A DNA stretch of 64,000 bases from positions 62,001 to 126,000 of the forward strand of contig NZ_WLYS01000003.1 in assembly GCF_011316935.1 (NCBI RefSeq), given 5' to 3'. The position numbers and the translations under genes were made by a program. This DNA is from Sphingobacterium chungjuense. GTDB lineage: Bacteria > Bacteroidota > Bacteroidia > Sphingobacteriales > Sphingobacteriaceae. Below are positions 25,389 through 35,039 of the stretch, piece after piece. Position 1 is the first letter of the stretch. Each line of letters starts with the position of its first letter. The notes beneath the pieces were generated by a model, which saw nothing but the letters and a program-made list of their open reading frames with translations, was not told where the DNA came from and did not search any database.

Positions 25389-26519
25389 ATGAGGAATAGA
25401 ATTTTTGCTTGGGTGATTGGTATGTCGAGCCTATCTATGATGGCTGGCTGCTCGGCCTCAAGCAATCAGAGCGAAACAGAGACAAAGAAAACAGGTAGAT
25501 CCATCCCTGTTACTAATCTTATTGAGATGGATACCACCGTTTATAAGCAGTATATCGCCGATATACAAGCTTATAAAAACGTGGAAATGCGTTCGCGTTT
25601 GACCGGATTTTTGGAAAGTATTCATGTAGATGAAGGTGCTCAAGTACGAAAAGGACAGGTGCTATTTCGCCTAAATTCGGACGAGTACAAATCCGAATTG
25701 GCCAAAGCCACGGCTTTACGTAGCAGTGCTCAGGCAGATGCCAAAAAGATCGAACTAGAGATCGAACGCACCAGAAAATTGGTCGATAAAAACATCGTCA
25801 GTGAAACCGAATACGAGCTACTAGAGGTGCAGTTGCGTGCTGCCAAGGCCAAAATCGCCGAATCGGACGCGATGGTACAACAAGCACAGACGCAACTTTC
25901 TTTTGCTCAGATTCGCGCGCCATTTGATGGTCGTATCAACCGTATTCTACTAAAAGAAGGCTCTTTATTAAATGAGGGAAGCCTATTAACCACCATATCA
26001 GATCTTAGTCAAGTCAACGTGTACTTTGATATTTCCGAAGCGGAATACCTCACATTAGCCAAAGATTCCAACTTTAACCGGAATAGCTACCGCAAAGAAG
26101 TACAATTACTCCTTGCTAATGGAGATCGTTATCCGAGCAAAGGTTTTGCGGAGATTGTAGAAAGTGAATTTGAGTCGCAAACAGGATCTATCTCCCTACG
26201 CGCTCGTTTCCCGAATGAGAAACTGTTGCTAAGCCACGGTGCTTCCGGTAAGATTGCAGTACCATTAGCCACAGGAAATTTGCTATTCGTACATCAAAAA
26301 TCGGTCGTAGAAATCCAAGACAAGGTATATGCCTATGTGCTACAGAAAGACAATACCATCAAGATGACACCATTCGACGCGGGTCAACGTGTCGGCCATT
26401 TTTATGTAGTCAACAAAGGACTGAATAAAGATGACAAAGTGGTATTTGAAGGGCTGCAGGGTTTGCGTGATGGCATGACCATCAATCCGAAACCAGCCGA
26501 GTTTGTAGAACAAGACTAA
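25389..26519 (+). CDS. RND efflux periplasmic adaptor (membrane fusion protein)
   Basis: The 376-residue protein begins with a lipoprotein signal with MMAGC (Cys21). Then come a biotinyl-lipoyl-like half (SRLTGFLESIHVDEGAQVRKGQVLFRL), a coiled-coil alpha-hairpin (about residues 100-165), the second lipoyl half (IRAPFDGRINRI) and beta-barrel/membrane-proximal domains. This is the AcrA/MexA architecture: it bridges the inner-membrane pump and the outer-membrane channel. The start of the pump gene follows 9 bases after its stop, so both are one operon. No local regulator gene is seen. Confidence 0.95.
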   Translation: MRNRIFAWVIGMSSLSMMAGCSASSNQSETETKKTGRSIPVTNLIEMDTTVYKQYIADIQAYKNVEMRSRLTGFLESIHVDEGAQVRKGQVLFRLNSDEYKSELAKATALRSSAQADAKKIELEIERTRKLVDKNIVSETEYELLEVQLRAAKAKIAESDAMVQQAQTQLSFAQIRAPFDGRINRILLKEGSLLNEGSLLTTISDLSQVNVYFDISEAEYLTLAKDSNFNRNSYRKEVQLLLANGDRYPSKGFAEIVESEFESQTGSISLRARFPNEKLLLSHGASGKIAVPLATGNLLFVHQKSVVEIQDKVYAYVLQKDNTIKMTPFDAGQRVGHFYVVNKGLNKDDKVVFEGLQGLRDGMTINPKPAEFVEQD

Positions 26520-26528
26520 GATCTAAAC

Positions 26529-29500
26529 ATGTTTGAAAATTTCATAAGAAAACCAGTGCTATCGCTGGTTATATCCATATTTATTACCCTTTTGGGCTTA
26601 TTAGCCCTTTTTACGATTCCGATCACACAATTTCCGGATATCGTACCACCATCTGTCGTAGTAGCCGCCAACTATACAGGTGCCAATGCCGAAGTAAGTA
26701 CCAATGCCGTCGCGATTCCGCTAGAGCGCGCGATCAACGGTGTGGCCGGGATGACGTACATGAACTCCGTCACCACAAATAATGGAACAACGCTAATTCA
26801 AGTGTTTTTTAAAGTTGGTGTTGATCCTGATATCGCGGCTGTAAACGTGCAGAATAGGGTGACGACCGTCTTAGACGAATTGCCCGAAGAAGTTATCAAG
26901 GCGGGTGTAACCACGGAGAAAGAAGTCAACAGTATGTTGATGTATCTCAATATATTCACCGACGACGAAACAGCGGACGAACGCTTTATCTACAACTTTA
27001 CCGATATCAACATTCTTAAAGAGCTGAAACGTATCGAAGGGGTCGGCTTTGCTCAGATCATGGGTATGCGCGATTATGCGATGCGTATTTGGGTGAAACC
27101 TTCTCGATTGACAGCCTACGCGATCTCCACCGATGAAGTCATTGAAGCTTTGCGAAGACAAAATATCGAAGCCGCTCCCGGACAGACAGGGATTAGTTCG
27201 GATAAGATGGTCAATATGCAGCAATATGTGCTGAAATATCCCGGTAAGTTTTCGGAAATATCCGAGTACGAAAACATTCCGATTCGCGCGAACGCAGATG
27301 GTACCATTATCCGAATCCGTGATGTAGCCAACGTAGAGTTTGGCTCTTTGGATTACGAAATGATGTCTAAAACCGATGGCCGGCCTTCGGCTTCTATCAT
27401 GTTGAAGCAGTTACCCGGATCCAATGCGCAAGACGTGATCCAACGCGTAAAGGATAAAATGGCTGAGCTAAAAGAAACCTCATTCCCGTCGGGAATGACC
27501 TATACGATGGGTTACGACGTATCACGATTCTTAGATGCTTCGATCTCCAGTGTATTGAAAACATTGGTGGAAGCCTTTTTACTCGTGTTCTTAGTTGTAT
27601 TTATTTTCTTGCAGAATTTCCGAGCTACGTTGATTCCGATTCTAGCCGTACCGGTTTGTTTGATCGGAGCGATCTTCTTTATGCAGATGATGGGCTTCTC
27701 GATCAACTTACTTACTTTATTCGCCTTGGTTTTGGCCATTGGTATTGTGGTGGATAATGGTATCGTGGTGGTCGAAGCGGTGTACGCCAAGATGGAAGAA
27801 GAACATATGCAACCTTTTGAAGCGACCTTATCGGCGATGAAAGAGGTAGGATCTGCCGTAATTGCTATTACTTTAGTCATGTCCGCCGTATTTGTTCCGG
27901 TCGCTTTTTTGGATGGCCCTGTAGGTATTTTCTATCGTCAGTTTTCATTAACCTTAGCAGCGGCGATTGTCATTTCAGGTATCAATGCTTTGACCTTGAC
28001 GCCGGCATTATGTGCTATTATGCTGCGCTCACCACACGATAAGAAAGAGACGAACAATTGGTTGGATCGTTTTTTCAGAGGTTTCAACAAAGTGTATGAT
28101 CGCATATCGGGCCGATACAAAAATCTCTTGATCAGAACCAGCGGTCGCCGTGCGATTACTTTAGGCTTGCTAGTGATTTTCTTTATCGCCACTTGGGGCA
28201 GTAGTGCTATTTTGCCTTCTGGTTTTATTCCTACGGAAGATCAAGGAATGATTTATGTAGCTGTCACCACACCTGCGGGCGCCACCGTCGATCGTACAGA
28301 GCGTGTGCTGGACGAGGTGGATGAAATTGCGCGTGACTTGGATATGGTCGAAACGGTATCCACCTTGGCGGGTTATAGTATTGTAACCGAAGTTTCGGGT
28401 TCGTCTTATGGTATGGGAATGATTAACCTGAAAGCGTGGGATGATCGAGAAGAATCGGTCAATGATGTGATCCGAATCTTGCAAGAAAAGACCGCACACA
28501 TTAGTGATGGGGTAATTGAGTTTTTCCCACCACCTACAGTTCCTGGATTTGGTAATTCATCGGGTTTCGAGTTACGTTTGTTGGATAAATCTGGCAATGA
28601 TGATTTGCAAGGAACGGCAGACGTACTAAACACATTTTTGGAGGAACTGGACGCAGATCCAGCTATTGAATCCGCTACATCGACGTATAATGTCAATTTC
28701 CCACAATACTTGTTGGAGATTGATTACGATTTGGCCGCTAAAATGGGTATCTCCGTAGAAAATGCGATGAATACCTTGCAAACGCTCATGGGAAGTTTTT
28801 ACGCAACCAACTTCATTCGTTACGGACAGATGTATAAGGTGATGGTGCAGTCCACCGCGCAATCACGCAGCCGTCCGGAAGATGTATTGCAGATGCACGT
28901 AAAGACCAAGGATAATAGCATGGTTCCCTATTCTGCCTTTATCAGAATGAAACGAGTGTATGGTCCGGAGCAGATTACCCGATACAACATGTTTAATTCG
29001 GCGATGATCACTGGACAGGCAGCAGCTGGATTTAGTTCCGGACAAGCCATTGAAGCGGTTGAAAAGGTGGCTGAATCATTGCCACAAGGCTTTAGTATCG
29101 AATGGTCGGGGATGACCAGAGAACAAAAAATATCGGGTAATCAGGCATTGTACGTGTTCGCATTGTGTTTGGTGTTTGTATACCTGTTATTATGTGCTCA
29201 GTACGAGAGCTTCTTGTTGCCACTACCAGTTATTCTTTGTTTGCCAGCGGGTATTTTTGGGGCTTTTATATTCTTGAAGTTATTCGGCCTAGAAAACAAT
29301 ATCTATGCGCAGGTTGCACTCGTCATGCTGATTGGTTTATTGGGTAAGAATGCGATTCTAATTGTAGAATACGCCATCTTGAAGCAAAAACAAGGTGCGA
29401 CTATTCTAGATGGCGCGATTGAAGGTGCGGTTGCGCGTTTGCGCCCGATCTTGATGACTTCCTTTGCATTCGTTGCAGGTTTAATTCCTTTGATGTTGGC

Positions 29501-31091
29501 TTCAGGCGCAGGTGCATTGGGTAACCGAAGTATCGGTACTGCCTCTGTCGGTGGTATGGTGGTCGGTACATTACTTGGTGTCATCATCATTCCTGGTTTA
29601 GTGGTTTTATTCTCCAAAAAACCAAAAGAGAAACGTGGCGCTGCTGGTACCAAGATTATTGGAATAGTGATTTTCTGTGGTCTGTTTATCTCGTCTTGTA
29701 CCGTCCCTAAGAAAATGGCGAAGCCAGAAGAAATGGCTACACCAACCTCATTTAATGAGGCTGCGGCCGACTCGGCCGAAAATCTGGCACGCTTACCGTG
29801 GCGCGAGGTTTTCAAAGATGAACTTCTGGTTTCTCTGATTGATACGGCACTCGTGCAGAATCGGGATTTACAGCAAGCACTTCGCCGTATCGAGTCCGCG
29901 CAGGCGTATTTCAAGCAGCGTAAAGCAGCGTTGTTGCCACAATTGGAAGCGGCAGCAGAGGCGGGTTTGGTCAAATACGGACATTATACCGAAGAGGGAA
30001 TTGGTAATTACGATTCCAATTTTTCGGAAAACTTGACCGATAAGGAGAAGATTCCGGAGCCCGCTATACCCGATTATTTTGTTGGTCTGCGTTCTTCTTG
30101 GGAATTGGACCTTTGGGGCAAATTGCGTAATAGGCGAGAAGCGGCCTTTCAAACAATCTTGGCAGAAAATGAAGCGCGTCGTCTCTTGGAAACCGAATTA
30201 GTGTCTAACATTGCGGAAACTTACTATGAATTGATGGCGCTGGATCGTAAGGTCGCAGTATACGATGAAAATATCCAATTGCATGAGGATGTATTGGAAT
30301 TGATGCAAATACAGAAAGACGCCGGTAAAGCCACTGAGCTAGGCGTGCAGCAGTTCAAGGCATTGTTGGCTAACACTAAAGCAAGTCGTGCTTTGGTGAA
30401 ACAAGAGATCGTGATGCATGAGCATCACATCAATTCGTTAATCGGACGTTTTTATCAGCCTATTGCACGAGCAACGCAAGACAAATCGACTTGGCCGCTA
30501 TTTGACACGCTGCAAGTAGGTACGCCAGATCAGTTAGTGAACAATCGACCAGATATACGTTCGGCCTACTTTAGCATGTTGTCTTCGGCCAATGAGCAAG
30601 AAGCAGCTCGACTCAACTTTTTGCCTTCGGTAGCGGTAAGCCCATATCTAGGCCTACAAAGTTTTCATTTAGATCAGTTATTTAATGTGAATCGCTCGGT
30701 GACGTATGGCATTTTGGGGAGCATCACGATGCCGATCTTCAATCAACGTAACCTGCAAACGCAATATGCCATGATGCAAGCCAATTATGGCGTGGCATTT
30801 TTGGAGTATGAGAAAAGGGTATTAAATGCCTTCAACGAAGTATCTAATATCGTGCAGACCCAAGAAGCGATCGAAGATCGTGCGGTGCATGTGATTGATA
30901 ATGTAGAAGCCTTGAATGCATCTATTGATGCGGCGAACGAATTATTTTTCGCCGGTCGCGTAACGTATCTAGATATTTTCACGGCACAAAAGGAAGCCGT
31001 AGATGCGCAGATAAATGCCGTAAGCGTGATGAAAGAACGAGCAATCAATCAAATATTGCTCTATAAAGCACTGGGAGGTGGATGGCGATAA
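26529..31091 (+). CDS. RND efflux permease fused to TolC/OprM-type outer membrane factor
   Basis: One open frame of 1520 residues. Residues 1 to about 1035 are a full HAE1-type RND pump: N-terminal MFENFIRKPVLSLVIS, two porter domains, twelve TM segments, a TM4 motif with Asp409 followed by Asn410, and a TM10 motif LLGKNAILIVEYA. After a short basic link and a hydrophobic segment (KIIGIVIFCGLFISSC) comes lipobox Cys1057. Then follows a complete outer-membrane-factor lipoprotein of about 460 residues (WREVFKDELLVSLIDTALVQNRDLQQA; SWELDLWGKLRNRREAA). The usual separate oprM-type gene is therefore joined to the pump. Processing at Cys1057 would release it, which is inference. Confidence 0.93.
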   Translation: MFENFIRKPVLSLVISIFITLLGLLALFTIPITQFPDIVPPSVVVAANYTGANAEVSTNAVAIPLERAINGVAGMTYMNSVTTNNGTTLIQVFFKVGVDPDIAAVNVQNRVTTVLDELPEEVIKAGVTTEKEVNSMLMYLNIFTDDETADERFIYNFTDINILKELKRIEGVGFAQIMGMRDYAMRIWVKPSRLTAYAISTDEVIEALRRQNIEAAPGQTGISSDKMVNMQQYVLKYPGKFSEISEYENIPIRANADGTIIRIRDVANVEFGSLDYEMMSKTDGRPSASIMLKQLPGSNAQDVIQRVKDKMAELKETSFPSGMTYTMGYDVSRFLDASISSVLKTLVEAFLLVFLVVFIFLQNFRATLIPILAVPVCLIGAIFFMQMMGFSINLLTLFALVLAIGIVVDNGIVVVEAVYAKMEEEHMQPFEATLSAMKEVGSAVIAITLVMSAVFVPVAFLDGPVGIFYRQFSLTLAAAIVISGINALTLTPALCAIMLRSPHDKKETNNWLDRFFRGFNKVYDRISGRYKNLLIRTSGRRAITLGLLVIFFIATWGSSAILPSGFIPTEDQGMIYVAVTTPAGATVDRTERVLDEVDEIARDLDMVETVSTLAGYSIVTEVSGSSYGMGMINLKAWDDREESVNDVIRILQEKTAHISDGVIEFFPPPTVPGFGNSSGFELRLLDKSGNDDLQGTADVLNTFLEELDADPAIESATSTYNVNFPQYLLEIDYDLAAKMGISVENAMNTLQTLMGSFYATNFIRYGQMYKVMVQSTAQSRSRPEDVLQMHVKTKDNSMVPYSAFIRMKRVYGPEQITRYNMFNSAMITGQAAAGFSSGQAIEAVEKVAESLPQGFSIEWSGMTREQKISGNQALYVFALCLVFVYLLLCAQYESFLLPLPVILCLPAGIFGAFIFLKLFGLENNIYAQVALVMLIGLLGKNAILIVEYAILKQKQGATILDGAIEGAVARLRPILMTSFAFVAGLIPLMLASGAGALGNRSIGTASVGGMVVGTLLGVIIIPGLVVLFSKKPKEKRGAAGTKIIGIVIFCGLFISSCTVPKKMAKPEEMATPTSFNEAAADSAENLARLPWREVFKDELLVSLIDTALVQNRDLQQALRRIESAQAYFKQRKAALLPQLEAAAEAGLVKYGHYTEEGIGNYDSNFSENLTDKEKIPEPAIPDYFVGLRSSWELDLWGKLRNRREAAFQTILAENEARRLLETELVSNIAETYYELMALDRKVAVYDENIQLHEDVLELMQIQKDAGKATELGVQQFKALLANTKASRALVKQEIVMHEHHINSLIGRFYQPIARATQDKSTWPLFDTLQVGTPDQLVNNRPDIRSAYFSMLSSANEQEAARLNFLPSVAVSPYLGLQSFHLDQLFNVNRSVTYGILGSITMPIFNQRNLQTQYAMMQANYGVAFLEYEKRVLNAFNEVSNIVQTQEAIEDRAVHVIDNVEALNASIDAANELFFAGRVTYLDIFTAQKEAVDAQINAVSVMKERAINQILLYKALGGGWR

Positions 31092-31139
31092 CCTATTGAC
31101 AAATACTACCTTATGTTGTCTTAAATTAGGTAATATCGA

Positions 31140-31167
31140 GACGGCGGGTTCACTTGAACCCGCCGTC
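31140..31167. terminator. Hairpin between the efflux operon and the aminotransferase gene
   Basis: Perfect 12-bp GC-rich stem (31140-31151 with 31156-31167) and a 4-base loop, 49 bases past the efflux stop codon. It has no T-run, but is well placed to end transcription from both convergent genes. Confidence 0.65.
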
Positions 31168-31182
31168 ACCGCTTATGGCATG

Positions 31183-31210
31183 CTGAAAAGCTGCGCAAAG
31201 CGCAGTTCAG
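31183..31210. terminator. Second hairpin near the end of the aminotransferase gene
   Basis: An interrupted stem (31183-31187 with 31206-31210 and 31191-31196 with 31200-31205) has a 3-base loop. It lies just downstream of the leftward aminotransferase stop and beside the hairpin at 31140. No T-run is present. Confidence 0.4.
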
Positions 31211-31216
31211 TATGAA

Positions 31217-32425
31217 TTAATCCACTAATTTGCCAAGCGCTTCTTTGATACGACGCAATGCTTCACGTAGACTATCATCCGAAGCCGCGTAAGACAAACG
31301 GATGTAATTGTTATTACCAAAAGAATCACCACCCACAGTCGCGACATGACCAACGTTTAATAAGTACAAAGCCAAATCAGCTGAATCCTTAATCACATTT
31401 CCATTTGCATCTTTCTTTCCGAAGAACGAACTGATCTCTGGGAAGAAGTAAAAAGCGCCTTCTGGCAGGTTAGTTTTCACACCCGGAATATCTTGCAATA
31501 GATCGTATACCAACTGACGACGACGTGCAAAAGCTTCTTTCATCTCGTTCACGCTATCCAAGCCTTGTTCGTAAGCCACAATACCCGCGCGTTGTGCGAT
31601 TGAGCATGTTCCCGAAGTAGTTTGTCCTTGTAGTTTATCATTTGCTGCCGCAATTTCCTTGCTAGCGGCAATATATCCCAAACGCCATCCCGTCATCGCA
31701 AATGCTTTCGAGAACCCATTCACGATAATCACACGATCTTTGATCGCATCGAATTGCGCGATAGAAGCATGCGCAGTTCCAAAGTTGATGTGCTCATAAA
31801 TCTCATCCGAGATAATGAAGATGTTTGGATGTTGTTCAAACACTTTTGCCAAAGCAGCTAACTCGTCCTGACTGTACACCGAACCTGTCGGGTTACAAGG
31901 GGAGGAGAACATAAACAACTTGGTGTTTGGTGTGATGGCTGCTTCCAACTGCGCTGGCGTAATCTTAAAATCAGACTCAATCTCTGTATTGATAAATACG
32001 GATTTACCTTCAGCCAAAGTCACCATTTCGGAATAAGAAACCCAATATGGAGTAGGGATGATCACCTCATCACCCGGATTAATCAAGGTGAGGATTACAT
32101 TAGACAATGATTGCTTCGCACCGGTAGAAACCACAATCTGCGAAATATCATAGTCCAAATTATTTTCCTTCTTCAGCTTCTCTACAATAGCTTGGCGAAG
32201 ATCCGGATAGCCCGGTACGGGCGAATAACGGGTATAGTTTTCATCCAATGCCTTCTTTGCGGCTTCCTTCACGTGCTCCGGCGTATTGAAGTCCGGTTCA
32301 CCCACGCTAAGACTGATCACATTGATTCCTTGTGATGCTAATTCACGACCTAATTTGGTCATTTTTAAGGTTGCTGACTCAGATAAATTATTTATCCTGT
32401 CTGATAGAAATGAAGTTGTACTCAT
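31217..32425 (-). CDS. PLP-dependent class I aminotransferase (aspartate aminotransferase-like)
   Basis: The 402-residue fold-type I enzyme has the PLP Lys in VNGFSKAFAMTGWRLGY, the SSPCNPTGSVYS substrate loop and the VSTGAKQSLSN cofactor-binding start. It matches the bacterial aspartate aminotransferase/AspC-Ib group that moves the amino group between aspartate and 2-oxoglutarate; exact specificity (aspartate, prephenate or others) cannot be read. It is a single leftward gene with its own hairpin behind it and an SBF-type transporter divergent ahead. Confidence 0.95.
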   Translation of the reverse strand: MSTTSFLSDRINNLSESATLKMTKLGRELASQGINVISLSVGEPDFNTPEHVKEAAKKALDENYTRYSPVPGYPDLRQAIVEKLKKENNLDYDISQIVVSTGAKQSLSNVILTLINPGDEVIIPTPYWVSYSEMVTLAEGKSVFINTEIESDFKITPAQLEAAITPNTKLFMFSSPCNPTGSVYSQDELAALAKVFEQHPNIFIISDEIYEHINFGTAHASIAQFDAIKDRVIIVNGFSKAFAMTGWRLGYIAASKEIAAANDKLQGQTTSGTCSIAQRAGIVAYEQGLDSVNEMKEAFARRRQLVYDLLQDIPGVKTNLPEGAFYFFPEISSFFGKKDANGNVIKDSADLALYLLNVGHVATVGGDSFGNNNYIRLSYAASDDSLREALRRIKEALGKLVD

Positions 32426-32492
32426 GGTATTACAAATATATTACATAGTTTGCAGTATAAGGCCGACTTCCTTACAAATTTGTCATAATTAC

Positions 32493-32500
32493 TATATTTG
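32493..32500 (+). promoter_or_regulatory. Candidate -7 element of the SBF-like transporter gene
   Basis: TATATTTG matches TAnnTTTG, 20 bases before the ATG at 32521. A similar minus-strand TATATTTG at 32433-32440 may serve the divergent aminotransferase. No -33 box at a usual distance was found. Confidence 0.45.
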
Positions 32501-32520
32501 CCCTCCAACGCAAAAACAAC

Positions 32521-33510
32521 ATGAAATTAAAATTCGATCCCTTTATATTATTTCTATTTCTATCGATTCTGATTGCTTATGTATTCCCTGATTTGGTGCT
32601 GATACAAGAAGGACAATTGGTAGAAACGGCCACCTCGGTAGGTGTAGCTCTAATATTCTTCTTTTACGGATTGAAGCTGAGCTTCCAGAAGATCAAAGAT
32701 GGCTTGTCTAACTGGCGTTTACATGTAGCTGTACAGAGCTACACGTTTTTGCTATTCCCTTTGTTGGTATTGGCTTTTCGCCCGCTGGTACAAACGGCCT
32801 TGCAAGAGCAGTTTTGGCTTTCCTTCTTTTTCTTAGCGGCACTACCATCTACTGTTTCGTCTTCGGTCGTGATGGTATCCATTGCCAAAGGCAATATCCC
32901 AGCCGCAATCTTCAACGCCAGCATTTCTGGACTTATCGGCGTGATCGTGACCCCGCTGTGGATGCAATTTTTTCTGGATTTTGGAGAAGTCGAAGTACTT
33001 GGAGATGTTTATTTAGGTTTATTCAAAGAAATTATCCTCCCTGTTGTACTCGGTTTATTTCTACAACGTTTCCTTGGCGCTTGGGCTGCCAAATACAACA
33101 AAACGCTGTCTAATTTCGACAAGGCAGTGATCTTACTTATTGTCTATAGCAGCTTCGCGGAATCTTTTGTTAGTGGTATTTTTGACACCATTGATAGCAC
33201 TTATCTCCTTGCTGTCTTTGGAGGAACGGTGTGTTTATTCTTTGCGATCTGGTTTATTGTAGATCTAATTAACAAGAAAGTGCTGAAGTTCAATCGGGCA
33301 GATCACATTACCGCACTGTTTTGTGGTTCCAAAAAATCCTTAACCCATGGCAGTGTATTCGGAAAATTTTTGTTTGTCAACAGCACTTCTGCGGGCTTGT
33401 ATTTCCTGCCGCTGATGATTTTCCATGCTTTTCAGATTCTGGTGGTCACCATCATCGCGCAGCGCTACCATAAGCAGGCAGAAGAAAGCGACGCTACTAC
33501 GTCGCACTAA
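32521..33510 (+). CDS. SBF-like (bile acid:sodium symporter family) transporter
   Basis: The 329-residue membrane protein has about ten TM segments. Recognisable blocks are ALIFFFYGLKLSFQKI, FFLAALPSTVSSSVVMVSIAKGN and ALFCGSKKSLTHGSVFGK, typical of the YfeH/SBF_like (PF13593) branch. Members are secondary transporters, perhaps of organic anions; bile acid import itself is not implied. The conserved polar residues in the middle helices are present. The transcript starts from the shared region with the aminotransferase gene. Confidence 0.88.
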   Translation: MKLKFDPFILFLFLSILIAYVFPDLVLIQEGQLVETATSVGVALIFFFYGLKLSFQKIKDGLSNWRLHVAVQSYTFLLFPLLVLAFRPLVQTALQEQFWLSFFFLAALPSTVSSSVVMVSIAKGNIPAAIFNASISGLIGVIVTPLWMQFFLDFGEVEVLGDVYLGLFKEIILPVVLGLFLQRFLGAWAAKYNKTLSNFDKAVILLIVYSSFAESFVSGIFDTIDSTYLLAVFGGTVCLFFAIWFIVDLINKKVLKFNRADHITALFCGSKKSLTHGSVFGKFLFVNSTSAGLYFLPLMIFHAFQILVVTIIAQRYHKQAEESDATTSH

Positions 33511-33541
33511 GTAATAGCATCGCTTTACGACTTGGTCAAGA

Positions 33542-34210
33542 TTAATTAGAAACCAATCGCAATGGATTCGCTGTATTTCCCTGCGTACCTAATAAGATCA
33601 ATGTTCTATGAAAGCCTGCTCTCAAATCAATATTTTGCGAAGTAGCTAGAACATTCCCAGACTGGTCACGTACAGAATAGGTATAGCTTCCTGCTTTAAG
33701 GGGTACAAAGATTTGGCTTTCAGCGACAGAAGTTGCTGTTTCTTGACCACGTGGTGCAATATCTTCGATAGCTTCATCGCCTTGATAGACTTGTACACTA
33801 CCCACATTATTAGCCAGATGAAGTAAACGTACAGCCGCAGCGGCACCAAGATCTTGAAGGACGGAATCTTTCGTAAGAATTACTTTAGGCGCAGCTGCCG
33901 TACCAAAGGCAAAGCTAGAATAATAGGTATAGGGTTCGATTTTAAAAGTCGTGTCGACCAAATTCTGCGCTGCTGCACCACGAAATGAAAATTGTCGATT
34001 TCCAATAGCGATATCATAGCTCCTAGCTGTTGAATAATCGCCTGTATGAAAATTGTTACGATCCAATGCAAAAGTCAGGCGAGGCTCTTCGGCGTAGGCG
34101 TTAATGATCGTCATGACCGCAAAAGGTTGTCGCACATTGTCGTCTTTCATACAGCTGTTGAAGAGTACAATAACGGATAGTATAAATAGTAATTTTACCG
34201 TGTTTTTCAT
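33542..34210 (-). CDS. DUF4397 lipoprotein
   Basis: The 222-residue product has lipobox FNSC (Cys20) followed by a DUF4397-type repeat fold (AVMTIINAYAEEPRLTFALDRNNF; AAAVRLLHLANNVGSVQVYQGDEAI; GSYTYSVRDQSGNVL). These beta-rich domains are found in cell-surface or periplasmic lipoproteins of Bacteroidota; no activity is known. It is a single leftward gene, convergent with the SBF transporter 31 bases away, with no terminator-like hairpin between them. Confidence 0.8.
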   Translation of the reverse strand: MKNTVKLLFILSVIVLFNSCMKDDNVRQPFAVMTIINAYAEEPRLTFALDRNNFHTGDYSTARSYDIAIGNRQFSFRGAAAQNLVDTTFKIEPYTYYSSFAFGTAAAPKVILTKDSVLQDLGAAAAVRLLHLANNVGSVQVYQGDEAIEDIAPRGQETATSVAESQIFVPLKAGSYTYSVRDQSGNVLATSQNIDLRAGFHRTLILLGTQGNTANPLRLVSN

Positions 34211-34448
34211 GTCAAGGTGTACTTAAATGCTTATTTCTTATTTTTTTCTACGTCTAAGTGAACGCTTTACAAATTATATATGCTACAATTGGTCAACTTA
34301 TATTTTATTGGCAATGTAATTGCATCTTCCGGCTTGGTCTAGCACATCATGTGGAAGTCATATAAAGTATTTTCAGTATACCGGTAAACTAATTCATACA
34401 AAATTCCGTTATCTTAGTGTATAGACCACTTAATAAAGCCATCAAACT

Positions 34449-34952
34449 ATGACATCAATAAAAAATGAATTGACAGGCGCATGGAAGTTGCTATCTTATA
34501 TTGAGATATCAACCAGTGGTGCCGATTCATTTTTCCCGCTTGGAAATAACCCAAACGGCATACTAATTTATTCTGCGGATGGGTATATGTCTGTGCAAAT
34601 AGCAGGGACTGACGATAAAGATGAATCTTTATTAGAAGATAGTGTCAAATACTCCGACATCAACTATCGCAATTTTCTGTTTTTTAGCGGATCCTATCAC
34701 ATAGACAATCGGCAAGCCACCGTGATTCACGATGTCATTACTTCCGTCACACCAGCACTGATTGGGAAAACCGTGGAGCGCGATGTCACTTTCGAAGCTG
34801 ATATTTTGTATTTAAAGTCTACCAGACCCATTTTATCCAACGGAAAAATGGTTAATAGCTACATGACATGGCAGCGAATGGACAAACCAGATCTCAGCCA
34901 ACGAAAAGATAGACTTGCCAATAGGAGTAATCACAAGATTAGTATCCTCTAG
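34449..34952 (+). CDS. Lipocalin-like domain protein
   Basis: The 167-residue soluble protein matches the lipocalin_5 (PF13924) pattern: N-terminal LTGAWKLLSYIEIS, then NPNGILIYSADGYMSVQIAG, SGSYHIDNRQATVIHDV and a C-terminal YLKSTRPILSNGKMVNSYMTWQRM. It lacks a signal peptide. The fold suggests binding of a small hydrophobic molecule, but the ligand is unknown. It stands alone ahead of the PurF-like gene; 87 bases and a promoter-like element separate them. Confidence 0.82.
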   Translation: MTSIKNELTGAWKLLSYIEISTSGADSFFPLGNNPNGILIYSADGYMSVQIAGTDDKDESLLEDSVKYSDINYRNFLFFSGSYHIDNRQATVIHDVITSVTPALIGKTVERDVTFEADILYLKSTRPILSNGKMVNSYMTWQRMDKPDLSQRKDRLANRSNHKISIL

Positions 34953-34986
34953 TTCCAACTTTATTCCGGTCGTTTTACGCATTTTG

Positions 34987-35021
34987 TTTGCAGGATTATG
35001 TACAATAATTCTGTACCTTTG
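34987..35021 (+). promoter_or_regulatory. Candidate promoter of the PurF-like gene
   Basis: TTTG (34987-34990) and TACCTTTG (35014-35021) are separated by 23 bases, fitting the Bacteroidota -33/-7 pair. Transcription would begin a few bases before the ATG at 35040, which is preceded by AAAAGGAACT as ribosome site. Confidence 0.5.
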
Positions 35022-35039
35022 TCACTTCTAAAAGGAACT

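Noticed and set aside
29640..29720. Frameshift or sequencing error creating the RND-OMF fusion
   Set aside because: The frame is open through the joint with sensible protein on both sides and an intact lipobox; no stop or homopolymer slip is visible. It is still listed as a check.
29303..29974. 223-codon minus-strand frame across the pump/channel joint
   Set aside because: It lies fully antisense to the RND-OMF gene and its sequence is low-complexity Ser/Ile/Pro without any domain, as expected from a mirrored reading of a coding strand.
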